Assembly (NCBI GenBank): GCA_963833375.1
Contig: CAWHXR010000010.1
Location: 804,257-868,256 of the forward strand
Length of the DNA stretch: 64,000 bases
Direction: 5' to 3'
From: DASUPK01 sp963833375
Lineage (GTDB): Bacteria > Actinomycetota > Thermoleophilia > Solirubrobacterales > 70-9
The notes under the pieces are model-generated. The model was not told the origin of the DNA, did no database searches, and saw nothing but the letters and a program-made list of their open reading frames with translations. Below, piece after piece: positions 15,993-24,353 of this stretch; the first letter of the stretch is position 1; every line of letters starts with the position of its first letter. A program made the translations under genes and the position numbers.

Positions 15993-17360
15993 ATGGAAGG
16001 GCGCCTTCCCCCCGACGACGACGAGCTGTTCGAGTGGACGGACGCGCCCGAGCGGGCCCCGCGTCCGCCCCGGGAGCCCGGCACCGGCGAGGGCCAGCGG
16101 CCGGGGACCGGGGAGCGCGAGGCGATCACCCCATCGCCGGAGACGGGGGAGCGACGGCGAGTCCGCGGGGACACGGGGGAGAGGCGAGCCGTTCGCGGCG
16201 ACACCGGCGAGTTCGAGCGCAGCGGCCGGCGTCCACCTCCGGGCCGGCGCGCCCGCCGGCGCGACCTGCCCGCGCGGGTGCGACGCCGCCAGGACTTCAT
16301 GATCGGCGGCGCTGCGCTCGCGTTGATCATCGTCCTGATCGTGCTGATCTCCGGCGGAGGCGGCAGCAGCGAGCAACAGGTGCCGCTGAAGCGGCTGTTG
16401 GGCCAGACGATCGTCGCGAAGCTCGGGGCGAACGGGCCGGACGCTGCCCTGCTGCAGCGGGTCCGCAAGGGGCGGGTCGGCGGCGTGATCGCCTTCGAGA
16501 GCGACGCGCAGAAGCTGAAGGCTGACGTCCAGCGTCTCCAGGCCGCCGCGAACGACGGAGGCAACCCGGCGCTGCTGGTGATGGTCGATCAGGAGGGCGG
16601 GGACGTGAAGCGGCTGAAGGCCGGCCCGCCCGAGATCTCCCCGGCGGAGCTCGGCAAGAGCGGCGACGAGGGGCAGTCCAAGGACCAGGGGCAGAAGACC
16701 GGCTCCTACCTGAAGGGGCTCGGCGTCAACGTCGATCTCGCCCCGGTGCTCGACGTCTCCCAGCCAGAGACCGCCAACAGCATCAAGAGCCGCACCTTCG
16801 GCTCGGACCCGGCGGTGGTCTCCAAGGTCGGGGTGGCCTTCGCTCAGGGCCTCCAGGACGGCGGCGCGGTCGCGACCGCGAAGCACTTCCCCGGCCTGGG
16901 CCGCGCGACCGTCAACACGGACGATCGCGCCACGAGCATCGCGGCCACGTCCGCGCAGCTTCAGTCCGACCTCTCGCCGTTCAGGGCGGCGGTGGACGGC
17001 GGAGTCGGCATGGTGATGATCTCGACCGCCAGCTACCCGACGCTGGGGGCGCAGAAGCCCGCCGCGTTCTCTCCCACGATCGTCAAGTCCCTGCTTCGCG
17101 GCCAGCTCGGCTTCGACGGGGTCACGATCACCGACGATCTCGAGTCCCCGGCCGTGACGAGCACGCTCCCGCCGATCGTCGCGGCCGTCAGCGCGCTCGA
17201 GGCCGGCGAGGACCTCCTCCTGTACGCGACCAGCGAGAACGCCTCCCAGAAGGTCTTCGGCCAGCTGGTCCGCGAGGTGAAGAGCGGGCAGCTCGACCGG
17301 ACCGTCGTGCAGGCGGCGTATGACCGGATCACCTCGCTGAAGGAAAGCCCTACTGGGTAG
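15993..17360 (+). CDS. membrane-anchored GH3 beta-N-acetylhexosaminidase (NagZ-like)
   Basis: A Pro/Gly/Arg-rich cytoplasmic tail of about 100 residues precedes one transmembrane helix (LALIIVLIVLISGGG), then a GH3 catalytic domain. Visible hallmarks are VDQEGGDVKRL, AKHFPGLG with the catalytic-loop residues, and ITDDLESPA carrying the GH3 nucleophile aspartate. NagZ-type enzymes remove GlcNAc from peptidoglycan fragments. Most are cytoplasmic or lipoproteins, so this one faces outside on a long basic tail. I chose ATG 15993; GTG 15975 would overlap aspS. Confidence 0.82.
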   Translation: MEGRLPPDDDELFEWTDAPERAPRPPREPGTGEGQRPGTGEREAITPSPETGERRRVRGDTGERRAVRGDTGEFERSGRRPPPGRRARRRDLPARVRRRQDFMIGGAALALIIVLIVLISGGGGSSEQQVPLKRLLGQTIVAKLGANGPDAALLQRVRKGRVGGVIAFESDAQKLKADVQRLQAAANDGGNPALLVMVDQEGGDVKRLKAGPPEISPAELGKSGDEGQSKDQGQKTGSYLKGLGVNVDLAPVLDVSQPETANSIKSRTFGSDPAVVSKVGVAFAQGLQDGGAVATAKHFPGLGRATVNTDDRATSIAATSAQLQSDLSPFRAAVDGGVGMVMISTASYPTLGAQKPAAFSPTIVKSLLRGQLGFDGVTITDDLESPAVTSTLPPIVAAVSALEAGEDLLLYATSENASQKVFGQLVREVKSGQLDRTVVQAAYDRITSLKESPTG

Positions 17361-17407
17361 GGTGCGCCGCGAGCTCCCGGCCACTCTCGGAGGCACAAAG
17401 GAGGCCG

Positions 17408-18427
17408 ATGAACGATCTCTTGAAGCCTGACGACCCACGCGATGCGCTGCGCAAGATCGGGGGTCTGCTCTTCGGCCTGGGCGCGGCGATGATCTACATC
17501 CGGAAGGGCCCGTTCCTGTCCGTGAATCCGAGCCAGTGGGCCGCGTTCCCGATCTTCCTCGTGCTGGCCATCCCGGCGGTCTACCTCTACGGCGGCCTCA
17601 TGACCCGGCCGCGGGCCGGGGAGCTACGACCATGGCGGGTCGTACACAGCGTCTTCGGGCTGATCTTCATCCCGTTCGCGCTGCTGCAGTTCGTCGACAT
17701 GGTCGGCGGCAACCCGAACGCCCAGCTGAACATCTTCTGGGCCTTCGGGGCGACGGCGGCACTCGCCTTCTACGCCGGCGCGATCGGGGGCGTTCGCGTC
17801 CAGCTCCTCTTCGGATCGATCGCGCTGATCATCTCCTGGACGGCGCTCTGGGACAAGATCCTCTCGGGCGGCGTCAGCTCGCACTGGGGCGTCTACCGGG
17901 GACTGCTCGGCATCCTCGCCATCGGGCTGCTCGCCGGGGCGCTCTACCTCTGGCGCAACAACCCCGGCGGGGATCGGGGCGCCGGCAGCGTCACCGCGCC
18001 ATCGGGCGACCTCGGCCTCTGGAAGGCGTCCGAGTTCCTCACCGGCGCGGGGATCGCGGCTGTGATCGCCTGCTCGCTCGGGATCGCCGCGCTCGGCAAC
18101 CTGAACCCGCTGGGGACCGGGACTCCTCCGATCCAGACGAGCAACCTGTGGGACATCCTGCTGCTGGTGATCTCGCTCGGCCTGGTCGGGATCGGATCGC
18201 AGATCGGCACGCGCGGACCCGTCTACGTGGGCGGGATCGGGCTGCTGCTCTTCCTCGTGATCGCCGGCCTGGACCTCAACTCGAGGCCGCCGCACCCGTT
18301 CAAGTTCGGCGTCTGGCCATGGGTTCTGCTGGTGCTCGGAGTGATCGGGCTCGGTCTCAGCTTCACGCGGGAGGCGAGCCTCGGCGAGCAGCCGCGGCGC
18401 TTCGCCCAGAACCTGCGCGGTAGGTAG
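17408..18427 (+). CDS. polytopic membrane protein of unknown function
   Basis: A 339-residue protein with about nine transmembrane helices and short loops. I do not recognise the family. AGGAGGC is present 6-12 bases before the ATG. The only hydrophilic stretch is near residues 180-200 (NNPGGDRGAGSVTAPSGD). It follows the GH3 gene by 47 bases in the same direction. The hairpin repeat copy A begins 8 bases after its stop. Confidence 0.65.
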   Translation: MNDLLKPDDPRDALRKIGGLLFGLGAAMIYIRKGPFLSVNPSQWAAFPIFLVLAIPAVYLYGGLMTRPRAGELRPWRVVHSVFGLIFIPFALLQFVDMVGGNPNAQLNIFWAFGATAALAFYAGAIGGVRVQLLFGSIALIISWTALWDKILSGGVSSHWGVYRGLLGILAIGLLAGALYLWRNNPGGDRGAGSVTAPSGDLGLWKASEFLTGAGIAAVIACSLGIAALGNLNPLGTGTPPIQTSNLWDILLLVISLGLVGIGSQIGTRGPVYVGGIGLLLFLVIAGLDLNSRPPHPFKFGVWPWVLLVLGVIGLGLSFTREASLGEQPRRFAQNLRGR

Positions 18428-18435
18428 CCGGCGTA

Positions 18436-18472
18436 ATGCGAGGGTGCTCCGCCAGGAGCAACCCGTCTGACG
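18436..18472. repeat. dispersed hairpin repeat, copy A
   Basis: Shares the frame ATGCGAGG-N-GCTCC...GGAGC-N-ACCC-TCTGA with copies at 38474, 45353 and 52383. The GCTCC/GGAGC arms form a small hairpin. Here the ATG at the left edge is the only plausible start of the NTF2-like gene that follows, so the repeat encodes its first residues (MRGCSARSN). Confidence 0.75.
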
Positions 18473-18822
18473 AGGACTCAGGAGAGCTCGCTCGCCGCTT
18501 CCTGGCTGCTCTCAGCGCTGGTGACCGGGCGGCAGTGGGCGAGCTCGTCCATCCCGAGGTCGAGATTCGGACCGAGCGGACGGTCCACCGCGGCCGGACG
18601 GCGGCGATGGAGTGGTCGGGCAAGGTCTTCGACCACCTGGTGCGGCGCTACGTGCCGGTCGAGATCGAGGAGACCGAGAGCGGATTGCTCGTCCACGCCG
18701 AGCTGCAGTACGTCTGGCGCGGGAGCGGTGAGGTGGGGGACACCTCGCGGGTCGCGATCGAGCTCGGGGTGCGCGACGGCCTGGTCTCCTCCTGGTACCT
18801 GCTCGACGAGCCGAATGATTAG
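18436..18822 (+). CDS. NTF2/SnoaL-like protein
   Basis: A 128-residue protein with the cone-shaped NTF2-like fold pattern: RRFLAALSAGDRAAVGELVHPEVEIRT at residues 20-46 and strands LQYVWRGSGEVGDTSRVAIEL and WYLLDEP toward the C-terminus. Members range from isomerases to ligand-binding proteins, so no reaction can be assigned. The start codon lies within dispersed repeat copy A. The first 16 residues (MRGCSARSNPSDEDSG) are repeat-derived and probably not part of the fold. Confidence 0.7.
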   Translation: MRGCSARSNPSDEDSGELARRFLAALSAGDRAAVGELVHPEVEIRTERTVHRGRTAAMEWSGKVFDHLVRRYVPVEIEETESGLLVHAELQYVWRGSGEVGDTSRVAIELGVRDGLVSSWYLLDEPND

Positions 18823-19030
18823 CCGGACGCCGATGCTAGGGTTGGGTTCGGGCCCGAGCCTGTACGCGAACCGCTCCAAACGTTGACCCAACACAATCGG
18901 CTTGGGGGTCGATTTCCGGCGGTCCCTCGGGGTCGCCGGTAGACCACCACCTGTGCAACACGGGTTACCAAGCCGGAGCGGAAAACGGCAGGCTGGAGCC
19001 TTCTAGCCGCCACGATCTGATGGCGAAGCC
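18823..19030. other. 208-bp non-coding gap with a GC-rich hairpin
   Basis: No open frame is convincing. A hairpin at 18916-18939 pairs CCGGCG with CGCCGG and CCC with GGG around a TCG loop; it may end the upstream gene's transcript. The rest (GTGCAACACGGG and neighbours) does not match any riboswitch or small RNA motif I can recognise before mnmA. Confidence 0.4.
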
Positions 19031-20473
19031 GTGACGGATCCTGAGGTCATAGAGCACTACCTTGCGGACGATTCCCGCCGGTGCCCGGCGCCCGCCGAGG
19101 CCTTCAGCGGCTCCGCCGGTGGGGCCCCGTGCGGGGACCTCGTGCGGATCTCGCTGGTCGCCGGCGAGCGGCGGATCAAGCGCGTCAGCTTCGACCGCGA
19201 GGGATGCGCGGCGAGCGCGGCGGCCGCCTCGGCGACCGCCGCGCTCGTGGAGGGCTCCTCGGTGCTCGAGGCCGCCAGGATCGGCCCGGACGAGATCGAG
19301 ACCGAGCTCGGCGGACTGGCCTCCACGCACCGCCACGCCGCGGTGCTCGCCGGCGATGCCCTCCACCGAGCGCTCTCGGCGCTGGCGGGCTCGGGCCAGC
19401 CGCTGGCGCAGGCCCCGGCCGGACGCGAGCGGGTGCTGGTGGCGCTGAGCGGCGGAGTCGACTCGGCGGTGGCCGCCCTGCGCGAGCGGGAGGCCGGGCG
19501 AGACGTAGTCGCGGTCACCCTCAAGCTCTGGGCCGACCGGCGCACCGACGGCGAGCGCAGCTGCTGCTCGCCGGAGGCCGTGCTCGGCGCGCGGCGACTC
19601 GCCCATTCGCTCGGAATTCCGCATCTGACCCTCGACCTCGAGCGCGAGTTCCGCGCCGGCGTCGTCGGCCCGTTCCTGCGCGGCTACGCGGAGGGCCGCA
19701 CCCCGAACCCCTGCGTCCTCTGCAACGGCGAGCTGCGCATCGACGCGATGATCGCCCTCGCCGACCGGCTGGGAGCGGCGAAGCTCGTCACGGGCCACTA
19801 CGCGCGGATCGAGGACGACGGCTCGGGCCCGCTGCTCGCCGGCGCCGCCGATGGCGCCAAGGACCAGACCTACATGCTCTCGGCGCTCGAACCGGAGTCG
19901 CTCGCCCGGCTCAGGTTCCCGCTCGGTGAGCTGACCAAGCCCCGCGTACGCGAGATCGCAGCGCATGCCGGTCTCGAGGTCGCCGGGCGGGCCGAGAGCC
20001 AGGACCTCTGCTTCCTCGCCGGCCAGGGCAAGCGCGAGTTCCTCCGGCGCCACGCAGGTCTCGAGGACCGCCCCGGCGACGTGGTGGATCGGGTCGGCAG
20101 GCGCCTCGGCGGGCACGACGGGCACCACAACTTCACCGTCGGGCAGCGCCGCGGGCTCGGGGTGGGTGGCGGCGAGCCCCTCTACGTGCTCGGGACCGAC
20201 GCCACGTACAACCGAGTGATCGCCGGCAGCCGCGATCAGCTCGCCACGTGCCGGATCAAGATCCGCGATCCGCGGCTTCATCGCACCCCGGCGCGGGTCG
20301 ACGGGGTCCGGCTCCGCTACCACTCGCCGAGGCGCGCCTGCCGGCTCGAGGTGAACGGCGACCCGAGCGAGGCGGTGGTCGCGCTGGCCGAGCCGGTGGA
20401 CGGCGCGGCTCCCGGCCAGGTCGCCTGCCTGCTGGACGGGGACCTCGTGGTGGGACACGGGACGATCGTCTAA
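19031..20473 (+). CDS. mnmA: tRNA 2-thiouridylase MnmA with N-terminal IscU-like domain
   Basis: The 480-residue protein is about 115 residues longer than typical MnmA. Residues 133-480 are MnmA: PP-loop LSGGVDS at 139-145, the SCCSPEA segment, PNPCVLCN with the first catalytic cysteine, and SQDLCFLAG with the second. It makes 2-thiouridine at position 34 of tRNA. Residues about 1-118 resemble the Fe-S scaffold IscU: APCGD (Cys34, Asp36), FDREGCAAS (Cys59) and HRHAAVLAGDAL, where the third scaffold cysteine is replaced by Ala103. GTG start after GCCGTG; no clear ribosome-binding site. The fused domain may hold a cluster or accept sulfur; this is inference. Confidence 0.9.
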   Translation: MTDPEVIEHYLADDSRRCPAPAEAFSGSAGGAPCGDLVRISLVAGERRIKRVSFDREGCAASAAAASATAALVEGSSVLEAARIGPDEIETELGGLASTHRHAAVLAGDALHRALSALAGSGQPLAQAPAGRERVLVALSGGVDSAVAALREREAGRDVVAVTLKLWADRRTDGERSCCSPEAVLGARRLAHSLGIPHLTLDLEREFRAGVVGPFLRGYAEGRTPNPCVLCNGELRIDAMIALADRLGAAKLVTGHYARIEDDGSGPLLAGAADGAKDQTYMLSALEPESLARLRFPLGELTKPRVREIAAHAGLEVAGRAESQDLCFLAGQGKREFLRRHAGLEDRPGDVVDRVGRRLGGHDGHHNFTVGQRRGLGVGGGEPLYVLGTDATYNRVIAGSRDQLATCRIKIRDPRLHRTPARVDGVRLRYHSPRRACRLEVNGDPSEAVVALAEPVDGAAPGQVACLLDGDLVVGHGTIV

Positions 20474-20502
20474 CCGCCTTCCATTACGACCCCGCTGCCG
20501 GA

Positions 20503-20523
20503 TAGGTTTGGCGCTCAAACCTA
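20503..20523. promoter_or_regulatory. inverted repeat before the VWA gene
   Basis: TAGGTTTG (20503-20510) and CAAACCTA (20516-20523) are perfect 8-bp arms around GCGCT, ending 20 bases before the VWA start codon. It could be an operator or an mRNA hairpin overlapping the leader. Confidence 0.45.
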
Positions 20524-20543
20524 GGCAGTGGAAGGGAAAGCGC

Positions 20544-21509
20544 ATGCAACTCGACTCACGAATCAAGGCCCTGGCGGGCACCGCCTCGCTGGTCGCCTTG
20601 CTGGGGGCGCTCGCCATGGGCGGCAGCGCCTCGGCGGCGCCTCAGGCCAACGCCTCGGCCTGCAAGAAGGCGACGAACATCGAGGCGATCATCGATGACT
20701 CGGGCTCGATGGACTTCACGGATCCGAGCAAGTTCCGCACGACGCTGCTCGACGCGTTCGCGGCCCTGCAGCAGAACCAGGGCAAGACCCTGGGCGGGAT
20801 CGAGTTCGGGGATACGGCCGACGTCTTGTTCGCGCCGGCGACGATCCCGGGCGTGATCCCGGCGATGGACGCCTCCTTCGGGAACGTCAACGCCGACAAC
20901 GGATCGACCGACTACAACCTCGCGTTCGCGACGGCCAAGACCGCGAACCCGAACGCCGACGGCCGGATTTTCTTGAGCGATGGTGGCCACAACGTCGGCA
21001 CGTACGACAACGGGCATGCCAGCCCGCCGATCAAGACCGACACGGTCGGCTTCGGCTCGGTTGACCCGGCCCTGCTGGACAAGATCGCCAGCGACACGGG
21101 CGGTAGGTCGTTCAACCTGCTCGACTCGAGCCAGGTGCCCGCCGTGGCGGCCGCGGTGACGGCCGACATGAATTGCAAGGCGCCGCCGCTCACCTTCACG
21201 GACCACTTCAGCCAGCAGGGCCAGTCGTTCGTGCATTCCTTCAAGGTGAAGGGCAAGTCAGCGGACATCCTCGAGACCTGGGACAACCAGGCGGCGATCC
21301 TCGACGTGCTCGGTATCTCCTCCGGCGGAGGCCACAAGGCATCGGCGAGCTCGCTCGCTCACCTCTCCGTCAAGGCGCGGAAGAAGAGGGGCAAGGGGTT
21401 CGTCACGGTTCACCTGAAGGGCCTGAAGAAGGGCACCAGGCTGAAGTTCAAGGTGAAGGCGAAGCAGCTGACCGGGTCGACCACCGCGACCGCCTCGGTG
21501 ATTCGGTAG
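20544..21509 (+). CDS. secreted von Willebrand factor A domain protein
   Basis: A Sec-type signal peptide (residues 1-32, ending SASAA) leads a VWA domain. The metal-ion-dependent adhesion site is visible as DDSGSM (about residue 51), GSTDYNLAF with the conserved Thr, and IFLSDGGHN with the distal Asp. A C-terminal region (about 230-321) is lysine-rich and beta-like (KARKKRGKGFVTVHLKGLKK), suggesting binding to a polyanion or the wall. There is no membrane anchor or sortase motif. I chose ATG 20544 with GGAAGGGAAAG upstream. It is a monocistronic unit ending at a strong terminator. Confidence 0.82.
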   Translation: MQLDSRIKALAGTASLVALLGALAMGGSASAAPQANASACKKATNIEAIIDDSGSMDFTDPSKFRTTLLDAFAALQQNQGKTLGGIEFGDTADVLFAPATIPGVIPAMDASFGNVNADNGSTDYNLAFATAKTANPNADGRIFLSDGGHNVGTYDNGHASPPIKTDTVGFGSVDPALLDKIASDTGGRSFNLLDSSQVPAVAAAVTADMNCKAPPLTFTDHFSQQGQSFVHSFKVKGKSADILETWDNQAAILDVLGISSGGGHKASASSLAHLSVKARKKRGKGFVTVHLKGLKKGTRLKFKVKAKQLTGSTTATASVIR

Positions 21510-21533
21510 GCACCAAGGACAGCAACGGCTGCG

Positions 21534-21568
21534 CGGGCGGCCGGCGACTTGTCGTCGCCGGCCGCCCG
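21534..21568 (+). terminator. intrinsic terminator
   Basis: A perfect 15-bp GC-rich stem (21534-21548 with 21554-21568) and 5-base loop TTGTC are followed by a short T-rich stretch (GTCGTTTG). It lies 25 bases after the VWA stop and separates it from alaS. Confidence 0.75.
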
Positions 21569-21620
21569 TCGTTTGCCCCTCGCCCGGCCGCAAGAGCGCC
21601 GCGTTCCTAGACTTGGCCCC

Positions 21621-24251
21621 GTGAAGGTCGAGGAGATCCGCCGAACCTACCTCTCGTTCTTCGAGGAACGGGGCCACCGCATCGTGCCCTCGGCGTCGCT
21701 GGTGCCGTCGGTGCACGATCCGTCGGTGCTGCTCACGACGGCGGGGATGCAGCCCTTCAAGCCCTACTTCCTGGGCCATGAGCAGCCGCCGGCGCCGCGG
21801 CTCGCCGACGTCCAGCGCTGCTTCCGCACCACGGACATCGAGGAGGTCGGCAACACCGCCCGGCATCTGACCTTCTTCGAGATGCTCGGCAACTGGAGCT
21901 TCGGCGACTACTTCAAGGAGCAGTCGATCCCCTGGGGGTGGGAGCTCTCGATCGAGGGCTTCGGCTTGGACCCGGAGCGGATCTGGGTGACGGTCTTCGA
22001 GGGCGACGAGGAGCTCGGGCTCGGCCCCGACGAGGAGGCGATCGAGATCTGGCGCAAGGTCGGGGTCCCGGACGCTCGAATCGTGCAGCTGCCTCGCTCG
22101 GAGAACTTCTGGCAGGCGGGACCCGCCGGCCCCTGCGGACCGTGTTCGGAGATGTACCTCGACCGCGGCGAGCAGTTCGGCCGCCCGGGCGACCGCCCGG
22201 GCGACGACACCGACCGCTTCCTCGAGTACTGGAACCACGTCTTCATGACCTACGACCTCGCGGAGGACGGCACGCTCACCGAGCTGCCGATGAAGAACAT
22301 CGACACGGGGATGGGACTCGAGCGGATGGCCGCGATCCTCCAAGGCGTCGACTCGGTCTACGAGACCGACTCGCTGCGCCCGCTGATCGACCTCGCCGAG
22401 GAGCTCTCCGGCCGCTCCTACTCGGACGGCGGCGCCACCACCCGGGCGATGCGGATCCTGGCCGACCACTGCCGCGGCACCGCCGCGCTGATCGCCGACG
22501 GCGTGGTCCCCTCGAACGAGGACCGCGGCTACGTGCTGCGCCGGATCATGCGCCGCGCGATCCAGCAGGGGCGCTCGATCGGGCTCGAGGCTCCGTTCAT
22601 GGAGCGCTTCGCCGACCGCGCGCTCGAGGGGCTCGCGCCCGCCTACCCGGAGCTGGCGGCCGAGCGCGACACGGTGATGCGCTGGGTCTCCGACGAGGAG
22701 GAGAGCTTCGGCCGCACGCTCGAGCGCGGCACGCAGATGCTCGCGGACCTCGTCCGCCACGCCCACGAGGACCGCACCTCCTGGATCGACGCCGAGGATG
22801 CCTTCAGGCTCCACGACACCTACGGCTTCCCGTATGACCTGACCAAGGAGCTCCTCGCCCAGGAGGGGCTCTCCGTGGACGACGAGGGCTTCGAGGAGCT
22901 GATGGAGGAGCAGCGGACGCGGGCCAGGATGGGGACGGCGACCGCGCACGGGTCGGAGGACCACCACGGCGCCGTGCTCAGCTTCGCCTCGGCGGCCCCG
23001 CCGTCGCGCTTCGTCGGCTACGAGAAGCTGCGCGCCCAGACGAGCCTGCTCGCCGTCCAGGGCGACAACGGGCGCGCGCTGGTCAAGCTCGAGGAAAGCC
23101 CCTTCTACGCCGAAGGGGGCGGCCAGGTCGCCGACTCCGGCGAGATCCGCTGGGACGGCGGCAGCGCGCGCGTCGCCGACGTCTACCGGATCGGCGAAGA
23201 CCAGGCGGTGGAGATCGAGAGCGCCACCGACGGCCTCGCTCCCGGGGCGAGGGTGGAGGCGGAGGTCGACCACGTCTCCCGCTTCGCGACGATGAGAAAC
23301 CACACGGCGACACACCTCCTGCACGCCGCTCTGCGGGAGCGCCTCGGCACCCACGTCCGCCAGGCGGGCTCGGCCGTCCGGCCGGACAAGCTCCGCTTCG
23401 ACTTCACGCACGGCGCCGCCCTCTCGGCCGAGGAGCTCAGGGAGATCGGCGACCGGGTCAACGAGTGGATCAAGGAGAGCCACTGGGTGCGGGCGCTCGA
23501 GATGTCCCGGATGGACGCCGAGAAGCTGGGCGCGATGGCGCTCTTCGGCGAGAAGTACGGCGACTGGGTCCGCGTGGTCGAGGTCGACGGCGTCTCGCGT
23601 GAGCTCTGCGGTGGCACCCACGTGCTCAACACCGCCGCGATCGGGATCTTCGCGATCTCCTCGGAGGGCTCGAGCGCTGCCAACGTGCGCCGCATCGAGG
23701 CCCTCACCGGCCCGGCGGCGATCGACTGGTTCCGGTCCCGCTCGCGCGATCTCAGCGAGGTGGGCAGGATCGTCGGCTCCGCGCAGGACCCCGTGGGTGG
23801 AGCGCGTCGCCTCGCCGAGCGCATCACGGAGCTCGAGAAGGAGACGAAGAAGACCGGCTCCGCCGATCTCTCCAAGAAGGCCGAGGAGATCGCCGCCTCC
23901 GGTCACAAGATCGGGGGGATCACGGTCTTCGTCGGGCACGCTCAGGGCGCCGACCAGCGCGCGCTGCTCGACCTCGCCGACCGGATCAAGTCGCGGGCAG
24001 GTGAGGCGGCGGTCGTGCTCGGCGGCGCCGAACCGGGCGCGGACAAGGTGGCGCTCGTGGCGAGCTTCAGCAAGGACGTCGTGGACCGGGGCATCTCGGC
24101 CGCGGAGGTGATCCGGGCGGCCGCGCAGGTGGTCGGAGGCGGGGGCGGCGGCCGCGACAACGTCGCCCAGGCAGGCGGCCGGGACCCCGAGAAGCTCGAC
24201 GAGGCGCTGGCCACGGCCAGGCAGGCCATCGAGGCCAGACTCGCCGGCTGA
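21621..24251 (+). CDS. alaS: alanine--tRNA ligase
   Basis: The 876-residue AlaRS starts at GTG 21621 (MKVEEIRRTYLSFFEERGH), the family's standard N-terminus. Class II motifs (FFEMLGNWSFGDYFK, then CGPCSEMYLD) are followed by the editing domain with its zinc ligands HTATHLLHAAL and CGGTHV. The C-Ala domain ends with GGGGGGRDNVAQAGG. It is full length and intact, which matters because the five genes after it contain frame breaks. Confidence 0.97.
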   Translation: MKVEEIRRTYLSFFEERGHRIVPSASLVPSVHDPSVLLTTAGMQPFKPYFLGHEQPPAPRLADVQRCFRTTDIEEVGNTARHLTFFEMLGNWSFGDYFKEQSIPWGWELSIEGFGLDPERIWVTVFEGDEELGLGPDEEAIEIWRKVGVPDARIVQLPRSENFWQAGPAGPCGPCSEMYLDRGEQFGRPGDRPGDDTDRFLEYWNHVFMTYDLAEDGTLTELPMKNIDTGMGLERMAAILQGVDSVYETDSLRPLIDLAEELSGRSYSDGGATTRAMRILADHCRGTAALIADGVVPSNEDRGYVLRRIMRRAIQQGRSIGLEAPFMERFADRALEGLAPAYPELAAERDTVMRWVSDEEESFGRTLERGTQMLADLVRHAHEDRTSWIDAEDAFRLHDTYGFPYDLTKELLAQEGLSVDDEGFEELMEEQRTRARMGTATAHGSEDHHGAVLSFASAAPPSRFVGYEKLRAQTSLLAVQGDNGRALVKLEESPFYAEGGGQVADSGEIRWDGGSARVADVYRIGEDQAVEIESATDGLAPGARVEAEVDHVSRFATMRNHTATHLLHAALRERLGTHVRQAGSAVRPDKLRFDFTHGAALSAEELREIGDRVNEWIKESHWVRALEMSRMDAEKLGAMALFGEKYGDWVRVVEVDGVSRELCGGTHVLNTAAIGIFAISSEGSSAANVRRIEALTGPAAIDWFRSRSRDLSEVGRIVGSAQDPVGGARRLAERITELEKETKKTGSADLSKKAEEIAASGHKIGGITVFVGHAQGADQRALLDLADRIKSRAGEAAVVLGGAEPGADKVALVASFSKDVVDRGISAAEVIRAAAQVVGGGGGGRDNVAQAGGRDPEKLDEALATARQAIEARLAG

Positions 24252-24286
24252 GCCAGTCAATTTCGGCGAAGTGGCCGGAATCATGC

Positions 24287-24315
24287 TTGACGTTCCTGCT
24301 TTCCAGGTATATGAC
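24287..24315 (+). promoter_or_regulatory. probable sigma-70-type promoter for the peptide ABC operon
   Basis: A -35-like TTGACG (24287-24292) is followed by TATATG (15-base spacer) or TATGAC (17-base spacer). This AT-rich patch lies 40-60 bases before the GTG of the lipoprotein gene, which has AGGAGG ahead of it. Confidence 0.55.
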
Positions 24316-24353
24316 TTCCTGATAGGGAGATAAACCGAATAGGAGGGCTCAGG

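Noticed and set aside
18823..19030. Possible riboswitch or small RNA before mnmA
   Set aside because: There is a hairpin, but no conserved motif of a known riboswitch, T-box, SRP RNA or RNase P RNA could be found.
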